64,000 bases of DNA from Priestia megaterium. Its GTDB lineage: Bacteria; Bacillota; Bacilli; Bacillales; Bacillaceae_H. A model generated the notes under the pieces. It was not told the DNA's origin. It did no database searches and saw nothing but the letters and a program-made list of their open reading frames with translations. A program made the position numbers and the translations under genes. Location of the stretch: positions 1,951,501 through 2,015,500 of the forward strand of contig NZ_CP023317.1 in assembly GCF_009497655.1 (NCBI RefSeq). Direction: 5' to 3'. This document shows positions 34,159 through 43,512 of the stretch, in pieces (position 1 is the stretch's first letter; each line of letters starts with the position of its first letter).

Positions 34159-35575
34159 ACTTCTTACGAGGGCTAAACAGAAAGTAAAACAAAAAGTAAA
34201 GCAAGATTTATTCAGCCAGACGCAAAATCGTTTAACATTCCGATACAGCGCATTGCTAATGCTGTTTCTGCTTTTATTCGTATTTATTGTTTATGCATTG
34301 GTGTATGTGGTTGTATCCAATAGTCAGCAGCAAAACTTAAATAGCATGTTAAAACAAGAGTCTCGAATTGTCCAAAGCATCTTAATTAAACAAGCGGTAA
34401 ACAGTTCGAATCAACAGTCGAAAGAAGAGTATAAAAACATTGTCGTAGCCGGTGAAGACCAGTTTTTTTATTATGTCATCAGTCCTGAAGGGGACCTTAT
34501 TATGGGCAACGAAGCGAGTGAGCGTCTTCGCTCTAACTTGTTAGATTTAATTGATGGATGGATCCCTATTGAAAACGAAGTGCGAAAAGAACGAATAAAA
34601 GCCCCGCGTCCTAGTTTTGAGCACATCGAAGGAGTAAAAGGGCAAAACGGGGAAGGCAAAATAGATATTGATTTAATGATGGCGGGGGAACCTATTTTTT
34701 ATAAAGGCCAATTTTTAGGGATGCTTTATATTGGAAAAGACGTTTCGTTTCTTTATCAGCTGTTAAAGTGGCTCCTCATTATTATGCTGAGCCTTACGGT
34801 ACTGTTTGTAGGAGTAGCCATTTATATCAGCCGCTTAATGTCAAAACGTGCCATGGTCCCAATTGAAACAGCTTTCCAAAAGCAAAAAGAATTTGTGGCG
34901 GATGCATCCCATGAGCTAAGGACACCGCTTAGCGTTATGCTTTCTTCTATCAACGCTTTAGAAATGCAGGAGGAAGTAACAGAAGATCCCTTCTCTAAAA
35001 AATTAATTAATAATATGAAAGCTGAAGTGAAGCGGATGACGAGTCTCGTCAGTGATTTACTTACGCTTGCACGCTCAGACTCTAATAAAGTAGAAAAAGC
35101 AATGATGCCATTTGATATTACAGATGCGGTACAAAAGGTAATGGAATCGGTTGAAACTCTAGCGATTTCTAAACATATTGATTTGCAGCTGGATACGCCT
35201 GAAAAATTAGTCGTAACTGGAGATCAAGAGCGTCTCACTCAGCTGATTTACATTTTGTTAGACAATGCGATTAAATATACGACTCCTCATGGAAGTGTAA
35301 ACATTCAAGTGGTTCAGCACGGGAGTGAATGTACATTAAAAGTACGTGATACAGGGGTTGGAATTCATCCCGACGAAAAGGATCGAATCTTCGACCGCTT
35401 TTATCGTGCTGATAAATCCCGATCCCGTCAAATGGGAGGTCACGGGCTAGGCCTAGCAATCGCTAAATGGATCGTAGAAACACATAAAGGCAAAATTGAT
35501 GTAGAAAGTGAACAAGAAAAAGGAAGTACATTTACAGTAAGGTTGCCAATGTCACAAAAAGTAAAAAAGAGTTAA
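34148..35575 (+). CDS. Membrane sensor histidine kinase, partner of the regulator upstream
   Basis: A 475-residue kinase starting at TTG 34148, inside the end of the regulator gene (translational coupling). Two membrane helices (about 30-55 and 205-228) flank an extracellular sensor domain of about 150 residues. Then come a short linker, the phosphoacceptor His255 in DASHELRTPLSVM, and the ATPase domain with DNAIKYT, RDTGVGI and GGHGLGLAIAKWIV. The lysine/glutamine-rich N-terminus (KAKLLTRAKQKVKQKVKQ) is unusually long and basic. Directly after the stop codon begins copy B of the dispersed repeat, which should act as terminator. Stimulus unknown. Confidence 0.9.
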   Translation: MKAKLLTRAKQKVKQKVKQDLFSQTQNRLTFRYSALLMLFLLLFVFIVYALVYVVVSNSQQQNLNSMLKQESRIVQSILIKQAVNSSNQQSKEEYKNIVVAGEDQFFYYVISPEGDLIMGNEASERLRSNLLDLIDGWIPIENEVRKERIKAPRPSFEHIEGVKGQNGEGKIDIDLMMAGEPIFYKGQFLGMLYIGKDVSFLYQLLKWLLIIMLSLTVLFVGVAIYISRLMSKRAMVPIETAFQKQKEFVADASHELRTPLSVMLSSINALEMQEEVTEDPFSKKLINNMKAEVKRMTSLVSDLLTLARSDSNKVEKAMMPFDITDAVQKVMESVETLAISKHIDLQLDTPEKLVVTGDQERLTQLIYILLDNAIKYTTPHGSVNIQVVQHGSECTLKVRDTGVGIHPDEKDRIFDRFYRADKSRSRQMGGHGLGLAIAKWIVETHKGKIDVESEQEKGSTFTVRLPMSQKVKKS

Positions 35576-35737
35576 AAGAGACTGTGACAAAATTAGTTGA
35601 AGGAAGATCCGAACGAGTTTGATTCTTGATGGAGAATCAAACTCGTTCGGATTTTTTTATGGTTAGAGTGGAGGTAGGTTTCATTTATCCAATTTGTTCG
35701 TCCGTTGATTTAGTTATGTCTCCATCTCTTTTCAGTT
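35576..35737 (+). repeat. Dispersed terminator-bearing repeat, copy B
   Basis: Same block order as copy A: AAGAGACTGTGACAAAA, TTAGTTGAAG, hairpin, GTAGGTTTCAT, TTGATTTAGTTATGTCTC and TCTTTTCAG. The hairpin is a perfect 19-bp stem (35607-35625 with 35634-35652) over an 8-base loop, followed by seven T. It starts at the stop codon of the kinase gene, as copy A does with nhaC. Confidence 0.87.
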
Positions 35738-35802
35738 AGTGAAAGTGACCAAATGAAAAAGAAAAGTTTAGACAAAATGGCGAATGAAAAAATCGGATAA
35801 TT

Positions 35803-35817
35803 CAGTTATATTAACTG
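35803..35817. repeat. Short palindrome CAGTTA-TAT-TAACTG upstream of allB
   Basis: A perfect 6-bp inverted repeat with a 3-base centre, 135 bp before the allantoinase start. Possible operator; no regulator is known for it here. Confidence 0.35.
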
Positions 35818-35951
35818 GCGTAATAATCAGTCTGTGTGTCAGGGTTCTTTACAATGATAAAGACTTTTTAAAGGAAACAGTGCATGATAGAACAATAGCA
35901 GACTACTTCGTTTAACAAAAAGATGAAGTAAGTAAAGGGGAGTTTGATAAT

Positions 35952-37316
35952 ATGTACGATTTAATTATTCGGGATGGTTCGGTCGTATTAGAAGACGAAA
36001 TAGTAAAAGCGGACATAGGTGTTAAAAAAGGAAAGATTGCAGAAATAGCGCAAGGTGTTAGCATACCAGCAAAAAAATACGTAGATGCTAAAGGCAAATA
36101 TGTTCTGCCTGGAATGATTGATATTCATGTGCATTTTGATGAACCGAGCCGAGACCATTGGGAAGGGTTTGACTACGGTTCAGCATCTATGGCCGCAGGA
36201 GGCTGCACTACATATTTTGATATGCCTTTAAACGGCGTTCCTCCTACCGTAACAGAAGCAGCGCTGTGGGAAAAGAAAAAGCTGGCTGATCAAAAGTCAG
36301 TAGTAGATTACGGTCTATGGGGAGGGTTGGTTCCTGGTAATAAAGAAGAATTAGCCAAAATGGCTCATTCGGGTGTAATAGGTTTTAAAGCATTTATGTC
36401 AGAAGCAGGTTCTGAATTTGATTTCTCAGATGACCTCACATTATACGAAGGAATGAAAGAGATTGCAAAACTAAATAAAGTGCTTGCCCTGCATGCTGAA
36501 AGAAATGACTTAATACAAAAGCTTGAACAGGCTAAACAGAAGCAAAAGCAAACGGCTATTAAAGATTATTTAGAAACGCGACCGGTTGTAGCAGAAGTAA
36601 ACGCAGTAAAGCAAGCGCTTGAGTACGGTGAAGAAACGGGATGTCCGCTTCACTTTGTACACATTAGCAGCTATGAAGCAGTGCAGCTTATTACGGAAGC
36701 AAAGAAGAATGGAATGAACGTTACGCTGGAAACTTGTCCGCATTATTTACTTTTTACAGAGGAAGACTTTGAAGAAATTGGCGTAACGGCTAAGTGTGCA
36801 CCTCCTCTTCGCAGCAGGAGTCAAAAAGAAAAATTATGGGCATGTATTCAATCAGAAGAAGTAGATATGATTTCTTCGGATCATTCTCCTTGCCCGATTG
36901 AGTTAAAAACAGCTCATCAGAATGATTTATTTAAAGTTTGGGGTGGAATATCAGGCGGTCAGTACTCTTTGCAAGCAATGATTAGTGAAGGAGCGATCAC
37001 TAGAGGGATTTCTCTTTCTCACATTTCAAAGCTTGTATCAACCAATCCAGCTAAACGATTCGGCTTATATCCCAAAAAAGGAAGCATTTTGCTAGGAGCC
37101 GATGCGGATTTGGTTATCGTTGATCTTAATCAAACTGAAAAAGTGACAAAAGAAGGAATGGTTTTCAAACATAAGCACAGTATATATGAAGGAACGGTAT
37201 TTAATAGCGTTATTTTAACTACCATTAATAGAGGAACGATTGTATACACTAAAGAAGAAGGTGTGTTTCCTCTTCACAAAGGACAAATGGTAAATGGTGA
37301 ATACGTAAAATTGTAG
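35952..37316 (+). CDS. allB: Allantoinase
   Basis: Cytoplasmic metal-dependent hydrolase opening the ring of allantoin to allantoate in purine breakdown (PucH in B. subtilis). The 454-residue product is a cyclic amidohydrolase with the expected binuclear-metal residues: His59 and His61 (DIHVHFDEP), Lys146 for carbamylation (GFKAFMSEAGSEF), His181, His237 (HISSYEA) and Asp310 (SSDHSPC). AFMS and HFDEP favour allantoinase over dihydropyrimidinase. AAGGGGAG precedes the ATG. No other purine-degradation gene is nearby, unlike the puc clusters, so it stands alone here. Confidence 0.9.
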   Translation: MYDLIIRDGSVVLEDEIVKADIGVKKGKIAEIAQGVSIPAKKYVDAKGKYVLPGMIDIHVHFDEPSRDHWEGFDYGSASMAAGGCTTYFDMPLNGVPPTVTEAALWEKKKLADQKSVVDYGLWGGLVPGNKEELAKMAHSGVIGFKAFMSEAGSEFDFSDDLTLYEGMKEIAKLNKVLALHAERNDLIQKLEQAKQKQKQTAIKDYLETRPVVAEVNAVKQALEYGEETGCPLHFVHISSYEAVQLITEAKKNGMNVTLETCPHYLLFTEEDFEEIGVTAKCAPPLRSRSQKEKLWACIQSEEVDMISSDHSPCPIELKTAHQNDLFKVWGGISGGQYSLQAMISEGAITRGISLSHISKLVSTNPAKRFGLYPKKGSILLGADADLVIVDLNQTEKVTKEGMVFKHKHSIYEGTVFNSVILTTINRGTIVYTKEEGVFPLHKGQMVNGEYVKL

Positions 37317-37324
37317 GCACAGTG

Positions 37325-37363
37325 AAAAAAGAGATGAAAAATAAACCTTTTATCTCTTTTTTT
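37325..37363 (+). terminator. Intrinsic terminator of allB
   Basis: AAAAAAGAGAT pairs with ATCTCTTTTTT around a 16-base loop; T-run included. Confidence 0.7.
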
Positions 37364-37729
37364 ACATAAAAAAATGAGGATGACTTATATTAAAAGTATT
37401 ACATAGGTGAAAAAAGAGTATCTACTATAACAAAAGAGACATTTTTAAAGAAGGTTTTATTATTTTAAAAAAGTATATTTTTGATTGAGGGAAGCATAAT
37501 TTAAAAAGAATAAAGCTTCTTTTTAAATATAAAGAAAAATTTCCCAAAAAGAAAAATATTATCTGGTTGTATGAAAAGTAGATAATCAGATGCTTTGTAA
37601 TCAAGGGTTTTGTATAAAAAAATTTTCAAAAAGATATTTTAAGAAAGGAAATCTTGATTTAAAGCTTTTTATAGGTGCAATTTTATAATGAAAAACCGTA
37701 TATTATGCACTCATTGTAAAATTCTGATA
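37364..37729. other. AT-rich stretch without genes upstream of dtpT
   Basis: About 370 bp of very AT-rich DNA with no credible coding frame. AATTTTCAAAAAGAT (37621-37635) has three or more mismatches to the CodY box; dtpT-type genes are CodY targets in some firmicutes, but this match is too weak to claim. Confidence 0.6.
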
Positions 37730-37758
37730 TTGACAGAATCATTTTATAAGAATAAAAT
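37730..37758 (+). promoter_or_regulatory. Promoter of dtpT
   Basis: TTGACA (37730-37735), exactly 17 bases, TAAAAT (37753-37758). One of the best sigma-A promoters of the window. Confidence 0.75.
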
Positions 37759-37844
37759 TTTCTTGTTTCTATTTTTTTATATCATCATAATTTTTTGACA
37801 GTTTTGTCTATGGTGGTTTACGGTTGAAAGAGAGGTTAAGGAAT

Positions 37845-39335
37845 ATGTCAGTAGAGAGAGAAAAAGTGTATGAAACAGTTCCTCAAAAAGGATTCTTCGG
37901 ACATCCTAAAGGTTTATTTACCTTGTTCTTTACAGAATTCTGGGAGCGTTTTTCATACTATGGAATGCGTGCGCTACTTGTATTGTACATGTACGATACA
38001 ATTGCAAACGGTGGATTAGGAATGGAACAAGGAACCGCTTTAGCGATCTTTTCTATTTATGGTTCTCTTGTTTATATGTCTGGAATTATTGGCGGTTGGA
38101 TTGCAGACCGCATTTTAGGTACGTCTAATACGGTGTTTTACGGCGGTATATTTATTATGCTCGGACATCTAGTGCTTGCATTGCCAGCAGGTGTAACGGC
38201 GCTGTTTATTTCAATGTTCTTGATTATCATTGGAACAGGTTTATTAAAACCAAACGTTTCAAGCGTTGTGGGCGATATGTATAGCCCGACTGATAACCGT
38301 CGAGATGCTGGATTTAGTATCTTCTATATGGGTGTAAATGCTGGAGCATTTATCGCGCCGCTAGTTGTTTCAACAGTAGGTGAAAAGTATAACTACCACT
38401 TAGGTTTTGGAATCGCGGCAGTAGGAATGCTTTTAGGCCTAATCGTATTTATGGCTACACGAGGTAAAAACCTAGGGCGTGCAGGTAGACAAGTTCCAAA
38501 CCCTTTAAAACCAGAAGAGCGCAAAAAAGTTTTTGGTACTATTGCACTTGCTGTAGTTGTACTTGCTATCTTTATTGTACTGACTTCTTTAGCAGGTATT
38601 TTAACAGTTGAAGGCGTTATTTTATTTGTAAGTATTTTAGCGATTGTTATTCCAATTATTTACTTTGTGGTTATGTATAAGAGTCCCAAGACAACAGCTG
38701 ATGAGCGTTCACGCGTATTAGCTTATATCCCTCTTTTTATTTCTGGAGTAATGTTCTGGGCAATTCAAGAGCAGGGGTCAACAATTTTAGCAACGTATGC
38801 AAAAGATCATACACAGCTAACGTATGGCGGCTTTAAAATTCCAGTTGGCTGGTTCCAATCGTTAAATCCGTTATTTATTATTATATTTGCCCCAGTTTTT
38901 GCAGCAATTTGGGTGAAATTAGGAAACAGACAGCCTTCTACACCAAAGAAGTTTTCATTAGGACTTTTATTTGCAGGGCTTTCTTTCCTTGTCATGGTTA
39001 TCCCGGCTAGTATTCATGGAAACGAAACGTTAGCGAGCCCGCTATGGCTAGTATTAAGCTTCTTCTTAGTTGTAGTTGGAGAGCTTTGTTTATCACCAGT
39101 AGGGCTATCAACTACAACAAAACTAGCACCTGCAGCGTTTTCTGCTCAGACAATGAGTTTATGGTTCTTAACAAGCGCAGCGGCGCAGGCAATCAATGCT
39201 CAGCTTGTTCAATACTATGAAAACATTTCGCAAGTTGTTTATTTTGCTGCATTGGGCGGAGTGTCGGTCATTTTAGGTGTAATTGTACTAATGATTTCGC
39301 CAAAAATTCAGCGTTTAATGAAAGGTGTTCAATAA
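37845..39335 (+). CDS. dtpT: Di-/tripeptide transporter DtpT (POT family)
   Basis: Proton-coupled importer of di- and tripeptides. ATG 37845 (496 residues) is chosen with AGAGG nine bases upstream; the frame begins earlier at 37824 without support. About 14 hydrophobic segments. POT signatures: FFTEFWERFSYYGMRALLVLYM at the N-terminus (ExxER-type E..ERFSYYG), GGWIADRILG and FSIFYMGVNAGAFIAPL. LSPVGLSTTTKLAP near the end is also typical. Single gene with strong promoter and terminator. In related bacteria such genes respond to nitrogen supply. Confidence 0.93.
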   Translation: MSVEREKVYETVPQKGFFGHPKGLFTLFFTEFWERFSYYGMRALLVLYMYDTIANGGLGMEQGTALAIFSIYGSLVYMSGIIGGWIADRILGTSNTVFYGGIFIMLGHLVLALPAGVTALFISMFLIIIGTGLLKPNVSSVVGDMYSPTDNRRDAGFSIFYMGVNAGAFIAPLVVSTVGEKYNYHLGFGIAAVGMLLGLIVFMATRGKNLGRAGRQVPNPLKPEERKKVFGTIALAVVVLAIFIVLTSLAGILTVEGVILFVSILAIVIPIIYFVVMYKSPKTTADERSRVLAYIPLFISGVMFWAIQEQGSTILATYAKDHTQLTYGGFKIPVGWFQSLNPLFIIIFAPVFAAIWVKLGNRQPSTPKKFSLGLLFAGLSFLVMVIPASIHGNETLASPLWLVLSFFLVVVGELCLSPVGLSTTTKLAPAAFSAQTMSLWFLTSAAAQAINAQLVQYYENISQVVYFAALGGVSVILGVIVLMISPKIQRLMKGVQ

Positions 39336-39367
39336 AAAAAACCGTCCTTAAGGGCGGTTTTTTTTTA
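39336..39367. terminator. Intrinsic terminator of dtpT
   Basis: AAAAAACCGTCC pairs with GGGCGGTTTTTT over TTAA, with a long T-run. It lies between convergent genes and may serve both. Confidence 0.88.
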
Positions 39368-39769
39368 TGATTTATTTGAAAAAATATTCATGAAGGAGGC
39401 GTATGTCTGATCGTCCTCACCCTCATAGAACGCAAGATTTAAAAGTCTGTTAAGTTCGTTTGTTGATTTTTCAGTTTCTGCAATAATTTGATGCATATGA
39501 GCAATCTTAGACATGGATCCGTTGCCATAAGCATTTTTAATTTGATTTAATGTTAAATGAAGCGATAAGACCTCTCGGCGAAGAGCTTGTCTTAATTCAG
39601 AGGAAGCAGGGATAAAAAAGCGTTTATAAAAATAACTGGCTTCTTCAAACACCAATTCTCCATTCTCTAGCTCTTTAGCCGCAATTTCTTTAATCTCTTG
39701 ATCGTCTAATCGACTGGCCGCTTCTTCGATAAGAAATCCAAAAATAATAGCTGTATCTGGTTTTAACAT
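39365..39769 (-). CDS. Hypothetical helical protein (134 aa)
   Basis: No family recognised. The start at 39769 is chosen because GGAGGT precedes that ATG; the longer frame to 39841 has an implausible N-terminus and no ribosome site. The product MLKPDTAIIFGFLIEEAASRL... is acidic and all-helical, without membrane segment. Its pattern of heptad-like leucines (LHLTLNQIKNAYG; EKSTNELNRLLNLAF) suggests a helical bundle. Convergent with dtpT. Confidence 0.6.
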   Translation of the reverse strand: MLKPDTAIIFGFLIEEAASRLDDQEIKEIAAKELENGELVFEEASYFYKRFFIPASSELRQALRREVLSLHLTLNQIKNAYGNGSMSKIAHMHQIIAETEKSTNELNRLLNLAFYEGEDDQTYASFMNIFSNKS

Positions 39770-40089
39770 ATAATAACCTCCATTATTATAAAAAAGAACT
39801 ATGTAGTTTATATGTATAGATAGAAAGGAAAAAATATTCATAGTAATTCACTAATCAGCATAGACAAAAAAATAAAAAATATTCTTTTATAGGCAAACTA
39901 AAATTATTTCAAAATAAATTTTTTATAATTAAACATTTTTTCCATATTAAAGGATTATTTTGACTTTCCAAAAGAGATGAATAGAATAAAGAGGGTTCTT
40001 AGTACCTATATAAAAAGAAAATTGATAAAAAATATTAAATTCAGAAATTTCTACCTCTTTGTAACTAAAAAATTGCTCTACTAAAATAG
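39770..40089. other. AT-rich divergent intergenic stretch
   Basis: Separates the leftward helical-protein gene from the malic-enzyme promoter. No coding frame and no stable hairpin was seen. Confidence 0.5.
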
Positions 40090-40118
40090 TTGACAGCAGA
40101 AATAGATAGGCATAAAAT
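40090..40118 (+). promoter_or_regulatory. Promoter of the malic-enzyme gene
   Basis: TTGACA (40090-40095), exactly 17 bases, TAAAAT (40113-40118). The leader to the start codon is about 145 bases. Confidence 0.75.
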
Positions 40119-40222
40119 ATACTATTGTCAAATGAATTAGCAAGCTATTCATAAAAAGTTAACGGACATTTGAATAATATGAGTAATATCCATATAAGGT
40201 ATCAATTACTTAAATCTAACCA

Positions 40223-40245
40223 ACTTGTATGCTTGTCATACAAGT
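40223..40245 (+). promoter_or_regulatory. Hairpin just upstream of the malic-enzyme ribosome site
   Basis: ACTTGTATG (40223-40231) pairs perfectly with CATACAAGT (40237-40245) over a 5-base loop. The ribosome site AAGGAAG starts at 40253. It may be an operator or an mRNA structure that affects translation or stability. Confidence 0.5.
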
Positions 40246-40267
40246 CTACAGAAAGGAAGATAGTCGT

Positions 40268-41977
40268 ATGCGTAACGTATTTTTTACAGATAATGAAACA
40301 ATTGAAACGACTTTACGTGGGAAAGAAATTTTAGGAGCTCCAATGTTAAACAAAGGAGTAGCTTTTACAAAAGAAGAGCGTAAAACGTTAGGATTAGAAG
40401 GTTTACTTCCTCCAATGACTTTAAGTTTAGATGAGCAGGCAAAACGTGCATATGAGCAGTTTTTAGCTCAGGCAGATAACCTTGGTAAGAATGTGTATTT
40501 AAACGATTTACAGAACCGTAATGCTGTATTATTTTATCGTTTATTGCAAGATCACTTAAAAGAAATGCTTCCGGTTGTTTATACACCAACAGTTGGACAA
40601 GCAATCCAAGAATACAGCCACGAATATCGCCGTCCGGGTGGCGTATACTTGTCAATCGATAATGTAGAAGGCATTGAAGAAGCTCTTAAAAATATCGATG
40701 CAAATAGTGAAGACATTGATTTAATGGTTATTACAGATTCAGAAAGTATTTTAGGAATTGGTGACTGGGGCGTTGGTGGTATTAATATTGCTATCGGTAA
40801 ATTAGCCGTGTACACAGCTGCAGCAGGAATCGATCCAAGCAGAGTACTTCCAGTTGTTCTTGATGTAGGAACAAACAATGAAAAATTATTAAATGATCCT
40901 TTATATATCGGAAACCGCCATGAACGTATCCGCGGTGAGCGCTATGATCATTTCGTAGATCAATTTATTTCAAAATCTCTTGAAATATTCCCTAATGCAC
41001 TGTTACACTGGGAAGATTTCGGTAATGTAAATGCTCGTAATATTATTAACAAGTACGGAAAAGAAATTCTAACGTTTAATGATGATATTCAAGGCACAGG
41101 TGCCGTAACGCTTGCCGCTATTTTCTCAGCAGTTCAAGTGTCTAAAATGCCACTTCGTGACCACCGTGTTTTAATCTTTGGACCAGGTACAGCAGGTATC
41201 GGTATTGCAGATCAAGTACGTGATGCAATGGTATTAGACGGGATCACAGAAGATGAAGCATACAAAAACTTCTGGGCAGTCGATTTCCGAGGCCTTTTAA
41301 CAGATGACATGGACGACTTATTAGGTTTCCAAACGCCTTATGCACGAAAAGCAGAAGAAGTGAAGGACTGGAACCGTGAAGAAGACAAAATTTCTCTTTT
41401 AGAAGTTGTCAGACAAGTTAAGCCAACAATCTTAATTGGTACGTCTGGTGTAGCAGGCGCATTCTCAGAAGAAATCGTAAAAGAAATGGCGAAGCATGTA
41501 GAACGCCCAGCTATTTTACCAATGTCAAATCCAACTCCGCTTGCGGAAGCTACTCCTGAAAACCTATTAAATTGGACAGAAGGAAAAGCACTTGTAGCGA
41601 CTGGAAGTCCGTTTGAACCAGTTAACTACGATGGTGTGGAATATGAAATTGGTCAATCTAATAATGCTTTTGTTTTCCCTGGTCTTGGTCTTGGATCAAT
41701 CGTGGTAAAAGCAGAAGTTATTACAGACAGCATGTTCGCAGCATGTGCACACGCTGTAGCTCAAATGGTAGACAGCAGCAAACTAGGAGCTTCATTACTA
41801 CCACGCGTAGAAGAATTACGTGAAGTATCATATAACGTTGCTTTAGCGGTTGCTAACGCAGCAATTAAAGATGGCGTTGCAAAAGAAGTTCCAACAGATG
41901 TAAAAGCGGCAGTAAAAGCAGCAATGTGGGAACCAACATACAAAGAAATTAAAGCTTTAGAAACGGTAAATGCTTAA
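40268..41977 (+). CDS. maeA: NAD-dependent malic enzyme
   Basis: Oxidative decarboxylation of L-malate to pyruvate with NAD. ATG 40268 (569 residues) has AAGGAAG before it; the frame extends upstream to 40229 without a ribosome site. It is of the long (about 560-residue) type: N-domain with [21 protein letters not shown] and GGIGDWG-like [11 protein letters not shown], the metal site [10 protein letters not shown] and [11 protein letters not shown], and the NAD fold with [12 protein letters not shown]. subtilis has two proteins of this type, MaeA and MalS, and this one could be either. A malate symporter gene lies 140 bp downstream, so the pair serves malate use. Confidence 0.92.
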   Translation: MRNVFFTDNETIETTLRGKEILGAPMLNKGVAFTKEERKTLGLEGLLPPMTLSLDEQAKRAYEQFLAQADNLGKNVYLNDLQNRNAVLFYRLLQDHLKEMLPVVYTPTVGQAIQEYSHEYRRPGGVYLSIDNVEGIEEALKNIDANSEDIDLMVITDSESILGIGDWGVGGINIAIGKLAVYTAAAGIDPSRVLPVVLDVGTNNEKLLNDPLYIGNRHERIRGERYDHFVDQFISKSLEIFPNALLHWEDFGNVNARNIINKYGKEILTFNDDIQGTGAVTLAAIFSAVQVSKMPLRDHRVLIFGPGTAGIGIADQVRDAMVLDGITEDEAYKNFWAVDFRGLLTDDMDDLLGFQTPYARKAEEVKDWNREEDKISLLEVVRQVKPTILIGTSGVAGAFSEEIVKEMAKHVERPAILPMSNPTPLAEATPENLLNWTEGKALVATGSPFEPVNYDGVEYEIGQSNNAFVFPGLGLGSIVVKAEVITDSMFAACAHAVAQMVDSSKLGASLLPRVEELREVSYNVALAVANAAIKDGVAKEVPTDVKAAVKAAMWEPTYKEIKALETVNA

Positions 41978-41988
41978 TTTTTAGATAG

Positions 41989-42028
41989 AAAAAGCACAGC
42001 TTCTGAAAAAAGAAGCTGTGCTTTTTTT
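41989..42028 (+). terminator. Intrinsic terminator of the malic-enzyme gene
   Basis: AAAAAGCACAGCTTCT pairs with AGAAGCTGTGCTTTTT over a short A-rich loop; T-run follows. maeN therefore needs its own promoter or readthrough. Confidence 0.92.
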
Positions 42029-42120
42029 AGTTACAAAAAGAATTCTTAAGTTACATAACGTATATAGTTTTTTTAAACTTGTGTATGATTCTCTATATTA
42101 GAACCACAGGGGGTTATGAG

Positions 42121-43464
42121 ATGAATACAGCACGTAAATTGGAAACGTTTACTCAAGATTCACAGCCTGAAAATAAGGGTTTTTGGAACCGAATCAACAA
42201 TATTAAAGTAGGAGTTATTCCTCTACCGCTATACGTTTTACTTGCATTAATTGTATATGGCGCGGCCGTTTACAACGAACTTCCTCCAGATATGATTGGC
42301 GGATTTGCGATTATTATGGTAATGGGAATGCTGCTTGGTGATTTAGGATTAAAAATTCCGATTTTAAAAGATATTGGCGGACCAGCTATTTTATCACTGC
42401 TTGTACCTTCCGTATTAGTTTTTTATAATGTTTTAAATCCCGCGTCTATGGAAGCGGTAACAACTTTGATGAAAACATCAAACTTTTTATACCTTTATAT
42501 TTCTTGTTTAGTAGCCGGAAGTATTCTGGGCATGAACCGTAAAGTTTTAATTCAAGGCTTTACACGTATGTTCGTACCGCTTGTGTTAGGTACGCTAGCC
42601 GCTGTAGCTGCAGGCGTAGCCGTTGGGATGTTATTTGGTTACGGAGCAAAACATACATTTTTCTATATTGTTGTACCAATCATTGGAGGAGGAATTGGTG
42701 AAGGTATTTTACCGCTTTCACTTGCTTATTCTCAAATTTTAGGTAGTTCAGCAGAATCTTTTGTGTCGCAAATGATTCCAGCTGCTGTTATTGGAAACAT
42801 CGTTGCTATCGTATGTGCTGGCTTAATGAAACGTCTAGGAGAGAAAAAGCCAGAATTAACAGGTAATGGAGTTCTTGTGAAGACAAAAGGCGGAGATGGC
42901 ATCTCAGAAGATACAAATATCAAGAAACCAGTAGATTTTTCGTTAATGGGCGCAGGTCTTTTAATTGCATGTAGTTTCTTTATTTTTGGAGGCTTAGCAC
43001 ATAAGTTTTTAGGAATTCCAGGTCCAGTTTTAATGATTGTAGCGGCAACGCTAGTCAAATGTTTACAAGTAATGCCTGCTAAGATGGAGCAAGGTGCTTA
43101 CCATATGTACAAATTCATTTCTACGAGCTTGACATGGCCGTTAATGGTAGGCCTAGGAATTTTGTATATTCCTCTTGAAGATGTAGTGAAAATTGTGACA
43201 CCAGGTTATGTAGTCGTATGTGCAGCAGTTGTTATGGCTATGGTAGCAACCGGTTATTTTGTAGGTAAAATGATGAAAATGCATCCGGTGGATGCAGCAA
43301 TTGTAACCGGCTGTCACAGCGGTTTAGGAGGTACGGGAGACGTAGCGATTTTATCAGCTTCCAACCGTATGTCACTTATGCCATTTGCTCAAGTAGCAAC
43401 AAGACTTGGAGGCGCTTCCACTGTTATTTTAGCTACGCTTCTTATGAAACTTTTAGGAGTATAA
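42121..43464 (+). CDS. maeN: Na+/malate symporter MaeN
   Basis: Importer of the 2-hydroxycarboxylate transporter family (CitS/MaeN). ATG 42121 (447 residues, B. subtilis MaeN 448) follows AGGGGG; the frame opens earlier at 42079 without a ribosome site. About 11 hydrophobic segments. The two re-entrant loop motifs are visible: IIGGGIGEGILPLSLAYS and, near the end, CHSGLGGTGDVAILSA. MaeN proteins of Bacillus are controlled by a malate-sensing two-component system (MalK-MalR), not found in this window. Confidence 0.93.
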   Translation: MNTARKLETFTQDSQPENKGFWNRINNIKVGVIPLPLYVLLALIVYGAAVYNELPPDMIGGFAIIMVMGMLLGDLGLKIPILKDIGGPAILSLLVPSVLVFYNVLNPASMEAVTTLMKTSNFLYLYISCLVAGSILGMNRKVLIQGFTRMFVPLVLGTLAAVAAGVAVGMLFGYGAKHTFFYIVVPIIGGGIGEGILPLSLAYSQILGSSAESFVSQMIPAAVIGNIVAIVCAGLMKRLGEKKPELTGNGVLVKTKGGDGISEDTNIKKPVDFSLMGAGLLIACSFFIFGGLAHKFLGIPGPVLMIVAATLVKCLQVMPAKMEQGAYHMYKFISTSLTWPLMVGLGILYIPLEDVVKIVTPGYVVVCAAVVMAMVATGYFVGKMMKMHPVDAAIVTGCHSGLGGTGDVAILSASNRMSLMPFAQVATRLGGASTVILATLLMKLLGV

Positions 43465-43473
43465 AATCAAAAC

Positions 43474-43509
43474 AAAAAAGCAGCTCGGTTCGTACGAGCT
43501 GCTTTTTTT
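43474..43509. terminator. Bidirectional terminator between maeN and the HAD gene
   Basis: AAAAAGCAGCTCG pairs with CGAGCTGCTTTTT over 7 bases, with A- and T-runs on both strands. Confidence 0.92.
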
Positions 43510-43512
43510 GTC

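Noticed and set aside
37621-37635. CodY-like box upstream of dtpT
   Set aside because: At least three mismatches in very AT-rich DNA, where such matches arise by chance.
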